A DNA stretch of 64,000 bases from Montifringilla adamsi (Eukaryota; Chordata; Aves; Passeriformes; Passeridae), in contig JAGGNK010012892.1 of the NCBI GenBank assembly GCA_017590115.1, positions 2,954,351-3,018,350 of the forward strand, read 5' to 3'. This document shows positions 24,401 through 33,800 of the stretch, piece by piece (positions within the stretch are counted from its first letter, which is position 1; the number at the start of each line of letters is the position of its first letter). The notes under the pieces are model-generated. The model had not been told where the DNA came from, did no database searches, and saw nothing but the letters and a program-made list of their open reading frames with translations. The position numbers and the translations under genes were made by a program.

Positions 24401-27400
24401 TTTTTAAATAATGTGTGTTTTTAAGGGCAATACTGGAAATGCTGGTTTTATGTAACTTGGTGATTTTAAATACCTCTTTTAAATTTACATAAAGATTACT
24501 AAAATCTTGTTTTGTAGTTTCCATGGACTTTCCAAACAAATAAAGGTATCTCATCAACTGGTAACAGACTGTATTGTGTCACAACTAAATGTAGTGTCTG
24601 TACTCAGCTAAGATCTTCTATTTGCCAATTAAAGAAAATAAACATTTAGTGAATATCTTACTCAAGTATTTAGAAAACTTAACTTTTCAAAGTCTATGCT
24701 GTCAGTCAAGCTCTGATTATCACGTTTTGTTATCTTTTAAAATTATGAGTGGCATACTCTTCTAGCTTTACCTGTCTTCCAAAGCTCTTTGGAAGGAAGA
24801 GGCAAGTTTCTTGTATCGTTTGAATAAAGTTGTTAAATATGGTGGGTACCTTTTTATTCTGCTAACATAGAACACATTTTACATTTAAATTATACTTATT
24901 AAAACAGGAAGTATTATTCTTCCTTAGTAAAGTTAATTGCTTTCACCATATCTGTCTAAATATTAGAAGTAGTAGGTCTCAACTTCTCAGATGTAGATGC
25001 CATTTATGCATTTGTAGGAGTGAAAATTAGGTTGCCCATTGTTGATGCCAAGTTAATTTTCTGGTTTAGAAGAAACTAATTAAATGAAGACAATATCTTT
25101 CCTGTACTTTCATAGGCTACAGCTCTCAAGATAAAAAAAAAAAAAATTAATGAACTATGGTTCTACGTGCTTAAGGCAGCTGCTTCTTAATTTTAATAAA
25201 GATTTTATTCTTTAAAATTTTACAGGAGAAAAATGTGTATGTGGATTAAGTTCTCATTTCTCTTTCTTACTATTTTCTAAGACAAATATAAGAACACACA
25301 TTTGATGCTTTAAAAATATTGGTCTTTTGAAAATATGAATGCTTATCCTCCTAAAGGATAATTCCAAGAGATAAAGGGAGGAGAACATAACTCCGAAAAG
25401 TACTTATGTGATTTGTGTTGCTCTGCATTATAGTTTTGGTGAATAATGCTCAATATAGAGACTTAGTGTGTGATGATTTTCCTAGAGATTTAAAGAGCAT
25501 GAGAAATGAGGTTATCCTGATTTGCATAGTTTCAGAGTTTGACTTTCTGAATTTTACAGCTGTAAGCCAGTAATTAAAGGAACTGTTTATACCTAAGCAT
25601 ATGTGCCAAAATGAGCTAAGCTTCTCAGTCTATAATTAGACACATAAATAAATTTGACCTGATTTTGACTGATCTGCAGCTTTTACTGAACATCAAATGT
25701 TCACATTTGCTAATGTGGGCCAGGCTTTTTAACTCTGTGAACTCCTTGGAGTCTTAGTAGGTGCTCGATGAAAACTAGCTCTCTCCTGATGTGGACAATG
25801 ATCTGCATTTTTGCATTTTCACAGGCTGCATCCAGGATTTTCTTATTAACCAAAAACAACGTCCTTCTTGCGGATCAAAAATCTGGGACTATCAAGTCAG
25901 AGGTTCCGCTGGGAGATGTTACCAAAGTGTCCATGAGCTCCCAAAATGATGGATTCTTTGCAGTGCACCTCAAGGAGGTTAATATGTTTTACATGCATTG
26001 ATGTCAAACCTGTTTGTTAATTATCTTGTAGCATTAAACCAGAGGGGTTTAAGCTTGTAGGCTTAGAAATTGATTTAACTTTGCCATAGCTGAAAAAAGC
26101 TTTGATTTAAAGCTACTGAAGCCAAATGAGAACAGTTTATTACATTATGAACGATCATTTAACTGTGAAAATCAGACTTTGTGTTTCACTGCAGTCTCTT
26201 CAGGATCAGAGTTTTCCACTTGTAATATGGTTCAGGTACCTTGTGCCAGTGCTTTCCTTACATATACTGGTAGAATATTTCTCTCTTCTTTATGGGATGC
26301 CAAGAAGTCGATGTTGAGGCACAGCTAATTTGTAACTCAGTTCTAAGGAGCTTAGCTCAGTGCTATATTTGCCTCACTGCACTGTAACCATTGCTCTGCT
26401 AAAATCATTAAGCTGGCATCTGTATTCTAGCCTAAATTAATTTGAAGACTGTTACATACAGTGTCTTTTCATCTCACTGCCACCATCCTGATCCTGGTGT
26501 TGGTAATTTGCTTTTGTTCCTTTCTGCAAGTATTGGAAGCTTGCTGTGGTGTATCCTGACAAGGGATACAGAAGCACTACAGTTTTGTAGGAAAATAAAG
26601 ATGACCCTCCTTTAGGGCCAGAAGGGGTATTTTCTTTCACTTTTTCTCACCTGATTTGTAGATTATTTGGGTGCAGATGGCATTTTGATCCTATACACTG
26701 CACTGCATCCCTATTTAATTTACAAGACAAAAGATTGTTGTTTCCTTAAACTGGGAAGAGAAGACTCCTTGCAAACCCTCCTGCTTGCCTGCCATTTAAT
26801 CATACTCAAGGTTTTGGTAGTCCTAACTGCTTCCCTTCCTGTTTCAGGGTTCAGAAGCTGCCAGCAAAGGAGATTTCCTGCTCAGCAGCGATCACCTTAT
26901 TGAAATGGCCACTAAACTTTACCGCACTACCCTCAGCCAAACCAAACAGAAGCTCAACATTGAGATATCTGATGAGTATGTTTCTTGTTTGCTTAAGAGT
27001 ACATTTCTTCAGTGCAGCATGCTAAAAAGTCAAGTATCTGGTGTCAGAATAACAAAACACTGTTGTGTAGCTAATACTTCTTTTCTCTTGACAGAACACT
27101 TGTAAAGAAGGATCCAGTTTTCAGTGTGTACTCATTTATAGTATTCATTTTGGCTTTTACGTCCCTGAAAGTCATTACAGAAAATGGGCTTTTGTTGAGG
27201 TAGTTTCAAATGGGGCTGTGAAGCAGAATTGCTGCTGTAGAAATAATCAAGAGTTACTACATTTAAGAGAACAATTTTGCATGTGACTGAAAAGTTCAGA
27301 TTATTCTGAGATATTTATAGATTAGAGTGGACACCAGTTGCCAAGTTCTTCTGAAAACAACCCAAAAAGAATACAAAGCTGTCCCCAATCCAGTGTAGGT

Positions 27401-29633
27401 TTATGAAGCTCTATCTTCTCTCTTGTGAAGGTGTAACCACCTATTGTTTGGGGGTTTTGGGTTGTTCAAAAGCTTTGTTTGATGAAAAGTCTGCATCTCA
27501 AAATAATATTTATTTCTGATTGGTACAATTGCATATTTTGGTCTTAAATAAGGACTGCCCTTGTGTTTTTTTTAGCTATGGAATAAAGGTGCTTGTGTGT
27601 GAACTCCTTAAGTTTGCTGAGTAAGAGTCTCCCACTTAGTCCACCATTGCCATGTGCCACTTTTGTTCTATGAAGTGGCCCCTATTTTCAGTAATGTTGA
27701 ATAGGTGGATTTATTCACTTTGAAAAAAGAAGAAAAATTGGAACCCTTTAACAATGGCGAAGTAAATTTCCTGTAGGCAAAAACCGAACCATTTTATCTG
27801 GCTGCACCATACTATGTGTGTTCTAGAGTCATGGTAGTGGGTACAGTTTGTGTCTGTTCAGATTCGAGGATTTATTAAAGGCTAATTTTGCTCTTTCCTT
27901 GAAAATAAAATCTGCCATTTTCCTTTGTTCTGTTACCAGATGTCATTTAATTTCCTCAAGAGTATGTGGTTTTTTGTGTCTAAAAGAGTGTGGCTATCCC
28001 CAGTAAGTTTCTAGTTTAAGGGGGGCTACAAAGGCATAAACTACTAAAGCTGAGTTTAAGCAAGCATTGCACTAGTCTGGACAGCCTGCTTGCCTTAGGT
28101 CTGGAAAACAGCCTGCTTTCAGGGAGTCTTGCTTTTTGGGATGTGGTTTTTATTTCTTCTCTTGCAGATTAAAAACATTCATGTGTGTACTGCTATTGAG
28201 TTTATCCAGACTAAATAATTTTAAGCTGTTCGCAGTCCCATCTGTGTTGATGGTGAAGCAGGAGTCTTCTCCCTGCTAGAGTTTAGACACAAGCACAGCT
28301 AGGGATTGAGGAGAAAATGTGGCCTTATTTTGAATATGCTTTTTGGGAAGAGAGCTGATGTAAGAATGCTGTTGATGCAGGGCTCTGTTTAGGAGGGGAC
28401 ACACCATTCACGTGCATAATATCCATCAGTGGGTGTAGGAAAATGCAGAGTTGGTGGCAAGACAGTGGCTGTAAGAGCTGCACACATTTTTGGGGTGCGG
28501 CTCTTAATACTGCACCCCAAAAATGCAGTGCTGAGCAAGCTCTGAGTGCCTGGGCTGTGCAGCAGGAAAGCAGGACCCAAGGGCAGCTCGGCTCAGCAGA
28601 GGCCACTTCCTCCCCTGAGCTCTGCCGTCAGCTTGATTTGTGGTTTCCGGCTGCAGAGCAAATTCTTTGAAGTTTTTGGCCTCTGCTGGAGGACTTTTTA
28701 AGGATGCTAAAAGGGAAAATCGGCTGTATTACAAAGGACTTTTTAGGTCAGCAAGCACTGCATGTGAGCCAAGAGGCAGCACTGCCTTGCTTATTGCTTT
28801 TAATCTCGCTATCCAGATCCGTGAGAGGCTTGAGGCTCCACAGGAGCACGTTGGGTTTTTGTGGTGTTGTTTTGGTTTTTTTTAAAGCAATTCTCCACAT
28901 TCAGTGAAATCTCCCTTCCAGTAAAAAGTGAAGAGTCAAATCCAGATTAATTTACCCTGAACTGTAGAAAATGTCTAAATTTGGAGATTGCTGGGCAGGA
29001 AGTGAATTTTCCCAGTTACAGGGGGCTGTAAAGGTTAACTAAGGATTAAACATATGAGAGCTGCTGAAATACCAGATGTACTAAATTAAGCATAAATCAG
29101 AAGGAGAGAACTCCTGATGTTGCTACAGAAGTGTTGAGCTTCCATGAAAACAGAGAAGTCCCTTTGGCCAACAGTGAAGTAATTGGAAATTGTCTTCGCT
29201 GAATTTCTGTTAAATGAGAAAATCTGTTTCAAACTGCTTTTTTTCTGAAGGAGTAGCAAACTAACTTGTAAAATGTCCACAGTTATAGGCAAATAGCAGT
29301 CATTAAGTGGTACAACCTGAAGGAGATCCTAGCCATACCATAACCTATGGCTTTTTTATTTACTTCCCAACTCTTTATTATTACTACAGAGCTGAAAATG
29401 ACATCTTTTGGAGTGATGCTTAGAACCAGCAGGAAAAGACTTCTGCTCCTCATGTGTCTTTTTATTTCTCTCCACACTTAACTAAAGTTTTTACCATTCC
29501 CTTTCTTAGGTTCCTGGTCCAGTTCAAGCAAGACAAAGTGTGTGTGAAGTTCATACAAGGCAGCCAGAAAAATGGCAACATCCCAACTTGCAAGCGAAAA
29601 AACAATCGGCTTCTCGAAGTGGCTGTCCCTTAA
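2915..29633 (+). CDS. MYO1B: Unconventional myosin-Ib (MYO1B), 3' 18 coding exons; partial, 5' end outside window
   Basis: MYO1B is a single-headed, membrane-bound actin motor. It links actin to endosomal, Golgi-derived and plasma membranes and slows under load. Eighteen exons join in frame with GT-AG borders: 2915-3019, 4471-4533, 5302-5502, 7801-8027, 8203-8403, 9420-9513, 9946-10095, 12188-12256, 13837-13923, 14231-14317, 16941-17027, 20174-20248, 20644-20778, 21606-21712, 24188-24320, 25825-25977, 26848-26975, 29510-29633. They give 2223 coding nt, 741 codons plus TAA. Window residues 1-297 are the motor from the relay helix to the converter, about 298-482 the six-IQ neck, and the rest the TH1 tail ending LLEVAVP. 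The usual vertebrate long form is about 1136 residues, so about 395 N-terminal residues lie upstream. I see no frameshift or internal stop. Family recognition rests on remembered vertebrate MYO1B sequence, and the match is near-continuous, so other class I myosins (MYO1A, MYO1C, MYO1D) fit worse. Confidence 0.97.
4471..4533 (+). CDS. MYO1B: MYO1B exon: motor, 21 codons
   Basis: This small phase-0 exon encodes [20 protein letters not shown] plus N. It carries the conserved YFNN and CDLIE elements that follow the relay helix in class I myosins. The acceptor is TTCTTGTAG and the donor is GTAAGT. Confidence 0.96.
4645..4700. promoter_or_regulatory. Cluster of octamer-like / ATGCAT motifs in an intron
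   Basis: ATGCAT occurs at 4651, 4682 and 4694, and ATTTGCAT (the octamer recognised by POU factors) at 4666-4673, all within about 50 nt of AT-rich intron. Low complexity alone could produce this, so any regulatory role is a guess. Confidence 0.25.
5302..5502 (+). CDS. MYO1B: MYO1B exon: motor lower 50K region
   Basis: The exon is phase 0, 67 codons. It begins [17 protein letters not shown], has the [19 protein letters not shown] segment and ends FRIQHYAGK. The DEECLRPG and HYAGKV elements are class I hallmarks. The acceptor is ACTTCAG and the donor is GTACCT. Confidence 0.97.
5628..5905 (-). mobile_element. CR1 LINE 3' fragment, reverse orientation
   Basis: Read on the minus strand this follows the CR1 3' region known from bird genomes. 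On the plus strand the sequence proceeds through the 'tagttccaaaccctgct', 'gagacacctttta', 'ccggcctggtcttgga' and 'ccttgtcctgccactacatg' blocks, which correspond to the reverse-complemented CR1 tail. It is diverged and 5' truncated. The left (3') boundary is clearer than the right. It lies inside a MYO1B intron, antisense to the gene. Confidence 0.8.
6172..6206. repeat. Short inverted repeat with two octamer (ATTTGCAT) motifs
   Basis: AAACATTTG at 6172-6180 is a perfect inverted match to CAAATGTTT at 6188-6196. ATTTGCAT occurs at 6176-6183 and again at 6199-6206. This is in the intron between 5502 and 7801. Function is unknown. Confidence 0.45.
7720..7770. repeat. Three copies of a 14-nt repeat just upstream of an exon
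   Basis: CTGTAGTTCAAAAC occurs at 7734-7747 and 7757-7770. A one-base variant lies at 7720-7733. The array ends 30 nt before the 7801 exon, so it overlaps the expected branch-point zone of that acceptor. Confidence 0.85.
7801..8027 (+). CDS. MYO1B: MYO1B exon: motor, actin-binding region
   Basis: The exon has 227 nt, phase 0 to phase 2. It encodes [20 protein letters not shown], then the loop 2 region ([16 protein letters not shown]) and the actin-binding helix [14 protein letters not shown]. The terminal Arg codon is split with the next exon. The acceptor is TTGTTCAG and the donor is GTAAAT. Confidence 0.97.
8203..8403 (+). CDS. MYO1B: MYO1B exon: SH1/SH2 helices and converter start; very GC-rich
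   Basis: The exon has 201 nt, phase 2 to phase 2. It encodes [13 protein letters not shown], the SH helices region ([20 protein letters not shown]) and the converter stretch [20 protein letters not shown]. From 8249 to 8389 forty-seven consecutive codons end in G or C, unlike the neighbouring exons. The acceptor is TGTGCAG and the donor is GTAGGC. Confidence 0.97.
9420..9513 (+). CDS. MYO1B: MYO1B exon: converter
   Basis: The exon has 94 nt, phase 2 to phase 0. It completes Arg and encodes [20 protein letters not shown] then [11 protein letters not shown], the end of the converter. The acceptor is CTTCTTAG and the donor is GTAAGT. Confidence 0.97.
9946..10095 (+). CDS. MYO1B: MYO1B exon: lever arm, IQ1 and first half of IQ2
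   Basis: The exon is phase 0, 50 codons. [20 protein letters not shown] joins the converter to the first IQ motif ([16 protein letters not shown]). [11 protein letters not shown] then opens the second IQ, which is completed by the next exon. IQ motifs bind calmodulin as light chain. The donor is GTAAGA. Confidence 0.96.
10096..12187 (+). other. MYO1B: MYO1B intron, no internal feature
   Basis: About 2.1 kb of AT-rich intron. I see no repeat family, conserved-looking block or supported reading frame in it. Confidence 0.7.
12188..12256 (+). CDS. MYO1B: MYO1B exon: end of IQ2, start of IQ3
   Basis: This 69-nt phase-0 exon has 23 codons: [12 protein letters not shown] then [11 protein letters not shown]. 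It is too short for an ordinary open-frame scan to flag. It is placed by family match, the CACAG acceptor and the GTGAGT donor. It keeps the frame between 10095 and 13837. Confidence 0.93.
12257..13836 (+). other. MYO1B: MYO1B intron, no internal feature
   Basis: About 1.6 kb of intron. No supported repeat or gene seen in it. Confidence 0.7.
13837..13923 (+). CDS. MYO1B: MYO1B 87-nt IQ exon (end IQ3, start IQ4)
   Basis: The exon is phase 0, 29 codons: [20 protein letters not shown] then IAAYWHGTQ. It has the same size and phase as the next two exons and starts with the same Ala-Arg. The acceptor is TTGCAG and the donor is GTAAGA. Confidence 0.96.
14231..14317 (+). CDS. MYO1B: MYO1B 87-nt IQ cassette exon A (end IQ4, start IQ5)
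   Basis: The exon is phase 0, 29 codons: [20 protein letters not shown] then IWAFWLGYK. It is a close relative of the exon at 16941. In mammals the equivalent exons are alternatively included, giving lever arms of four to six IQ motifs. Skipping it here would keep the frame. The acceptor is TCACAG and the donor is GTACTT. Confidence 0.96.
14318..16940 (+). other. MYO1B: MYO1B intron between the two cassette IQ exons
   Basis: About 2.6 kb, mostly AT-rich (very AT-rich around 15540-15800), turning CpG-rich at 16771-16910 just before the next exon. No coding sequence is supported in it. Confidence 0.75.
16771..17080. promoter_or_regulatory. Local CpG-rich patch around cassette IQ exon B
   Basis: I count 12 CpG dinucleotides between 16771 and 16910. 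More follow in the exon (16941-17027) and in the first 50 nt of the next intron, inside an intron otherwise poor in CpG. It is too small for a classical CpG island. It could be an internal regulatory element or a site of methylation-linked splicing control. Confidence 0.4.
16941..17027 (+). CDS. MYO1B: MYO1B 87-nt IQ cassette exon B (end IQ5, start IQ6)
   Basis: The exon is phase 0, 29 codons: [20 protein letters not shown] then IWAYWLGLK. It matches exon A in length, phase and most residues, so the pair looks like a tandem exon duplication shared with other vertebrates. The acceptor is CTTTTAG and the donor is GTACTC, which resembles the GTACTT donor of exon A. Confidence 0.96.
18469..18494. 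repeat. 26-nt poly(T) / minus-strand poly(A) tract
   Basis: An uninterrupted T run. On the minus strand it is a poly(A) run that follows an ATTAAA hexamer-containing sequence, the layout of a retroposed transcript tail. No parent gene was recognised. Confidence 0.85.
19077..19116. repeat. Two copies of a 16-nt sequence, 24-nt period
   Basis: TTTTATGCTATGGGTT occurs at 19077-19092 and 19101-19116. It is a small local duplication. Confidence 0.85.
20174..20248 (+). CDS. MYO1B: MYO1B exon: end of IQ6 and neck-tail junction
   Basis: The exon is phase 0, 25 codons: [16 protein letters not shown] then IYEFTLQRL. It completes the sixth IQ motif and starts the post-IQ helix that leads into the TH1 tail. 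The acceptor is TTTCCAG and the donor is GTATGT. Confidence 0.96.
20644..20778 (+). CDS. MYO1B: MYO1B exon: TH1 tail start
   Basis: The exon is phase 0, 45 codons. It starts [20 protein letters not shown], then the [11 protein letters not shown] block, and ends [10 protein letters not shown]. The W-P-x-R-P-Y-x-F-L-D block is typical of the class I post-IQ/TH1 region. The donor is GTAGGA. Confidence 0.97.
21606..21712 (+). CDS. MYO1B: MYO1B exon: TH1 tail
   Basis: The exon has 107 nt, phase 0 to phase 2. It encodes [20 protein letters not shown] and [15 protein letters not shown], and the Ser codon is split to the next exon. The acceptor is TTTTGTAG and the donor is GTAATG. Confidence 0.97.
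21713..24187 (+). other. MYO1B: MYO1B intron with AT dinucleotide microsatellite
   Basis: About 2.5 kb. The only feature seen is the AT-rich microsatellite at 23055-23093. No coding sequence is supported. Confidence 0.7.
23055..23093. repeat. (AT)n-rich imperfect microsatellite
   Basis: Runs of TATATAT are separated by single G or T interruptions (ATGTATAT blocks), about 39 nt in total. Confidence 0.9.
24188..24320 (+). CDS. MYO1B: MYO1B exon: TH1 tail
   Basis: The exon has 133 nt, phase 2 to phase 0. It encodes [20 protein letters not shown], then [20 protein letters not shown] and ANGK. The acceptor is TTTGCAG and the donor is GTAATC. Confidence 0.97.
24321..25824 (+). other. MYO1B: MYO1B intron, no internal feature
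   Basis: About 1.5 kb of AT-rich intron. Nothing else seen. Confidence 0.7.
25825..25977 (+). CDS. MYO1B: MYO1B exon: TH1 PH-like lipid-binding core
   Basis: The exon is phase 0, 51 codons: [20 protein letters not shown], then [20 protein letters not shown] and [11 protein letters not shown]. In class I myosins this stretch of the tail forms the PH-like fold that binds phosphoinositides, with basic residues in the first loops. The donor GTTAAT is a weak match to consensus. Confidence 0.96.
26848..26975 (+). CDS. MYO1B: MYO1B exon: TH1 tail
   Basis: The exon has 128 nt, phase 0 to phase 2. It encodes [20 protein letters not shown], then [20 protein letters not shown] and SDE, with the last Glu codon split. 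The acceptor is GTTTCAG and the donor is GTATGT. Confidence 0.97.
26976..29509 (+). other. MYO1B: MYO1B last intron
   Basis: About 2.5 kb. It holds a perfect 14-bp hairpin at 28485-28525 and otherwise no recognisable repeat or gene. Confidence 0.7.
28485..28525. repeat. Perfect 14-bp inverted repeat (hairpin), 13-nt loop
   Basis: CATTTTTGGGGTGC (28485-28498) is exactly inverted as GCACCCCAAAAATG (28512-28525). The stem could form in RNA or DNA. It is too short and symmetric to assign to a family, and a microRNA precursor would normally be longer. Confidence 0.85.
29510..29633 (+). CDS. MYO1B: MYO1B last coding exon, C-terminus and stop
   Basis: The exon enters in phase 2 and has 121 coding nt plus TAA at 29631-29633. 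It encodes [20 protein letters not shown], then [20 protein letters not shown]. The KRKNNR basic cluster and LLEVAVP end are typical of MYO1B. The acceptor is CTTTCTTAG. Confidence 0.97.
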
Positions 29634-30545
29634 CTGCAGCTGGTGACTCTCCCTTTCATGGACTTGTTTCTTTGTAATAGTGCAATTTTAGTGGTTTGGT
29701 TTTGCTATTTTTATCCTTTTCTGGAGCTGTTGATGGCTAATAGCTTTAGAAACCATTGGCAAAACATTTGATCGATCGACTTTGAAATCTTGTTGTTCAT
29801 GCCAGAGTTTTAACCCTCGAAATGCAGATTTTTATCCAGTGAGGCATTTTTACCAGCTGGCACATATCTGTCATACAACCAATCATTCTCTTTGTTTAGC
29901 AGCCATATTTTAGTGCAGCATATCATAAACCCACATATTAATGGTAACTTACTCGTATTCCTTAGTCTAGAGATCTGCTTAATGGGAATTATACATGGCC
30001 TCGATGCTGGGTGGCCATTTGTGCCCGGTGTCCTTTAATCCCAAGCTGTCCAGGTGTCTGTCAGGCTCCTCAAGTCCTGCCCCTGTGCAGACCAGCAGAG
30101 CAGAGGCTGATAAAACAATTCCTGTAGCTCACACTAGGACCTGTGTAACTCAACCCTCCGGTCAGTGCAGCACAGAGACATCTAATTCTGCTAAATAGAA
30201 GGAATAGATGATTGCACAAGCAGCTACGTGCATAATTTTATAGTAAAACGTGCAGAAATTTTGAAACAGCATTTTTAATTAGGTCAGATGTTTTTGATGA
30301 CTTTATAAAGTAGAGATCAGCAGAATTAAATAAGCTTTTTCTTTTTTTTTTTTTTTTTTCACAAAAGCTATAAAGTTCAAGGCATATTTTCTGTTCTGCT
30401 ATTCTTCTTTTAAATTATGAGTTAAGATTAGAGCCCGAAAAACGCAATAATATTCATAACACAAGTAAATGCTAGTTATTTAAACAGTTAGTTATCAAGT
30501 GAAAGGTTTGAGCCTTTCTTTTAAATATTGGCATGTACAATGTGC

Positions 30546-30551
30546 AATAAA
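30546..30551 (+). promoter_or_regulatory. MYO1B: Possible proximal poly(A) signal (AATAAA)
   Basis: A canonical hexamer inside the 3' UTR, about 230 nt before the distal one. Use would shorten the UTR slightly. Confidence 0.4.
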
Positions 30552-30749
30552 GCCTACGTGACATTTTGTGAGATTATTTATAATACACTTTTGTGTGGAA
30601 GAGAGGATTGGTGCAGACTGCATAGACAATGTAGGGGTTAAAATAGATCTGTGTTGTTAATTTGCAGTTTATAGAGTGTACACTACAGTTGTCAATTTGG
30701 GAAGAATACTTAGAATTAAAAAAAGAAAAAAATTGTTAATTTGGGGGTC

Positions 30750-30757
30750 TGTATATA
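30750..30757 (+). promoter_or_regulatory. MYO1B: Pumilio-type element TGTATATA in 3' UTR
   Basis: It fits the UGUANAUA consensus bound by PUM proteins and lies 16 nt before the distal poly(A) signal. Chance occurrence is possible in AT-rich sequence. Confidence 0.3.
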
Positions 30758-30772
30758 AATTGGTATTATGGT

Positions 30773-30778
30773 AATAAA
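30773..30778 (+). promoter_or_regulatory. MYO1B: MYO1B distal poly(A) signal (AATAAA)
   Basis: A canonical hexamer 1.14 kb after the stop codon, followed by a T/G-rich stretch (gtgctgtttggtactcctg) within 40 nt. It is the best candidate for the gene's end. Another AATAAA at 31134 is an alternative. Confidence 0.65.
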
Positions 30779-30800
30779 ACTGTTCTAATTCTGTGCTGTT

Positions 30801-33800
30801 TGGTACTCCTGTTATAACCATATTTTTGTACTCCAAACTATTTTATATAACTCGTGTGCCTGATGTAAATGCGTGCACAGAAAATACAATCAAGGCCCGC
30901 ATTGTAAACCTTCAGTGTAACTTAATCTTGCACTTAATCTTTTGTAAGCCAGAAGCATTAGCTGAAATCCTTGAGAGGAGAGATGCTTTTCCAGAGGGAA
31001 GGAACTGCTCACGTGAAGGGTTGGTGGGATGTGACTGTGATTTGTGGAGAAAGCGCCTTGTGTTTTTGCAGTCTGATATAGGACAGATTAAGACCCTGGC
31101 TATCTGATGTGCAGTGCTGGAAGTCCAAGCATAAATAAAAGAAAGAGAAAGAAAAGTTCAGAGTCTCCTTCCTCTCCCGGTGGGGATGTGATGTAGCGCT
31201 CACGGTGGTGATGTGATGGAGGCTCCTCTGGGGAGTTCAAGCTTAAAACAGTGTTTACTGCAATAGGTGTTCAAGTGTTAATGGTTATTAGTCTGAAAAA
31301 TACAACTGGTTTGGGTTACACCACCCCCTGCTTTGGGATTAAATGGTTTTCCTATGATTTGGAAACAAAGCAGTTGTTTTAACAGGATGCTTCAATGTTG
31401 CTGTTAAAAGTCCATGCATGTGACCTTGAAATGAGGGAATAATCAAAAGATGTATTTCCCAAACTGACAAAAAGCTGTCTCTTCCTCAAAATTGTAGTTC
31501 AAACCCTTCTTCTAATAAGAGAGTCAGGTTAATAGTTTAATAAAATTTAAATAATTTTACATGTATTGCAATTATAGATGCTTGCAAAGGAGATTTTCGA
31601 ATTGATTTGTGATGCAAAATTATGGTACTTGAAAGGAATTATTCCATTGCCTTAAGAAGACATCTCATAATAATGACAATGTGGCATTTAAAACTCCTAA
31701 ATCCTGTATTAGAATTCCTGCTTGGGGTAGATTGGAGATTTGGTAAAACTGTTCACTCTCTTGGAAACCTTACAGTAAGAGCTGCATGAAGAAAATTTTA
31801 AAAATTAATGAAAAAATAAGGAAAACAAACATTTGAAATCTGATGTAATTCTGTAGTTGCTTGCAGGTAAGAAATGGGAGAGTGTGGATTAAGAACATCT
31901 GGGTATTTGGCCCATGAAACTAGGGTATTACAGGATAATATTAGGATTTTTGTCCTATCCCAGCCAGCTCCAGTACACATCCCTTCTGTTTCTTTGACCT
32001 TTGCAGCAAATCATAATAGCCATACCTGCAAAAGACTGGAAGAGAGACAAACTCCTCACATTGGTTTCTCTTGTTTCCTTTCTTTTTCTGGACTCCAACA
32101 ATTTCTACCTTGCACATTAGCTGGTACTTTGTGACAATGATCTTTTGACTCTTGAACACTTCTCAATGTACAGAGCAAGTTTTGCTGAACATTAATTATT
32201 AGATATTGCTCAGAGAGCCATGGTGTCTTGATGTTTAGATTTAAGTATCTTGGATGTTGAAAATAAAAATGCAAGGTCACCTAACTACCTTTTGTTTTCT
32301 TTATTTTTTGGTCTCTTTCTTCTGTTTTCTTTTATCACTGTCTGTCAAATGGAGTTGTAAACAGAAGAGTATTCCTCCTATGGTGCTAACCTTACTTTTG
32401 CATCCTTTTACTTTGTAAATGCTATTCTTTCATCTCAAAGCTGGGCAAGGATCATTAAGAAAAAAATTTGATGCATGATGCTTTCTAGAATCAAATAAAA
32501 TTCTGTTCTTAGACCTATATTTTCTCTATATCTGTATCTTTCTTACTGTGAAAACAGCAGGTGACTGGGTTTTAGATTAATTATACACAACAGTGGTGTG
32601 TGACTTGAAGAAAGAAGAAATTTTTATTTTGTATTTGATTCCTTAAGAGGCAGCATCAGTGATTCACGGTAACAATTTTCAGTCCTTTCCTCATCATATT
32701 TTTTGCTGAAAATTCTACCAACTCAACTTTTCTAACATGAGGTTTTAGACCAGTTGCCTGAGAACAATATTATAGCCAGTTAACATGTTTTTTAAAAAAT
32801 GGCTTTGTGCCCCAAACCTATCATATTCCATGTGTTATGTCTTGTGATCTGTTTTCTCTCCTTTTGTGCTTAACAATTCTATCCTGATTGTTTTTTTTTA
32901 ATATTTTTGTTCACCATAGAAATTATGGAAGAAAAGAAACTAAAATGTAAAATCAGGAAAAGCATATTCAGTTTTAACTTGTGTTTCTTTTCTTTGCCAA
33001 AATGAAAGCTTTTTTCTATACATTTCTGGGGGGGGGGAGGGGGGAAAGGAAGACTGAATTCAAAATTTTTATGTGAAAGGAGAAAATTTTCCCCCAGTCT
33101 GTGAAAATGTCACTGTTAATTCTTAAGCTTTTAGATCCTTAATATTGAAGGACACAACATATTTTCCATATTCTATAGGAAATGGTGGTGGTTATTTTTA
33201 AAGGATTGCTCTGCAGTGTGGTGGTGATGGGAGATGCACACACCTGTGCTGCTTTGGGCATTAGAACTTCCCAACAAATGTTTCAGAGACAGGACTCTGG
33301 GAATGCTGAGAACTTACACCAATCCAGAACAGTGTGAATTTGAGGGAATCTCTAGTATGACCAACAAATGAGTTCTGACTCTCCTCCTGTCTAACTTCCC
33401 TCCTTACTGTAGTGGTTTTTATTCTACACAAACATATGACTGTAAGTGGGAGGGACAATTGTTTGCAATGTTTGTAAAACCCCTCAAAGTGATCTGAATT
33501 TCCTGGATATTGCTTTTAGTCAAGTGCTTGGTATGTCACTGTCCCACGACCTTCCAGATGAAATGCAGCTAAAGGTTGGTGTCATGTAGCCAATGTCTTG
33601 TAGCCATTCCAGCCCAGGATTTGGGGGTTTGCCCTGCAGACCTGGCTGTCTGTCTGCAGTTGTGTGATCTGCTCAGGAGTTTCAGGAGACTTAACTGAGG
33701 CAGTGGCATTCTCCTCAGTGATGACAACATTCACGTGTCAGTCCCACTTACAGCGAGACTTTCCATGTTCTGACTCGCTGGAGTGTTTCCTCCTGGACTT

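Larger units (their letters stand above)
29634..30795 (+). other. MYO1B: MYO1B 3' UTR
   Basis: AT-rich sequence from the stop codon to the AATAAA at 30773-30778, with cleavage expected about 15-20 nt beyond it and a GT-rich stretch after it. It contains an 18-nt T run (30342-30359), an earlier AATAAA (30546) and a Pumilio-type UGUAUAUA (30750-30757). The end point is inferred. Confidence 0.7.
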
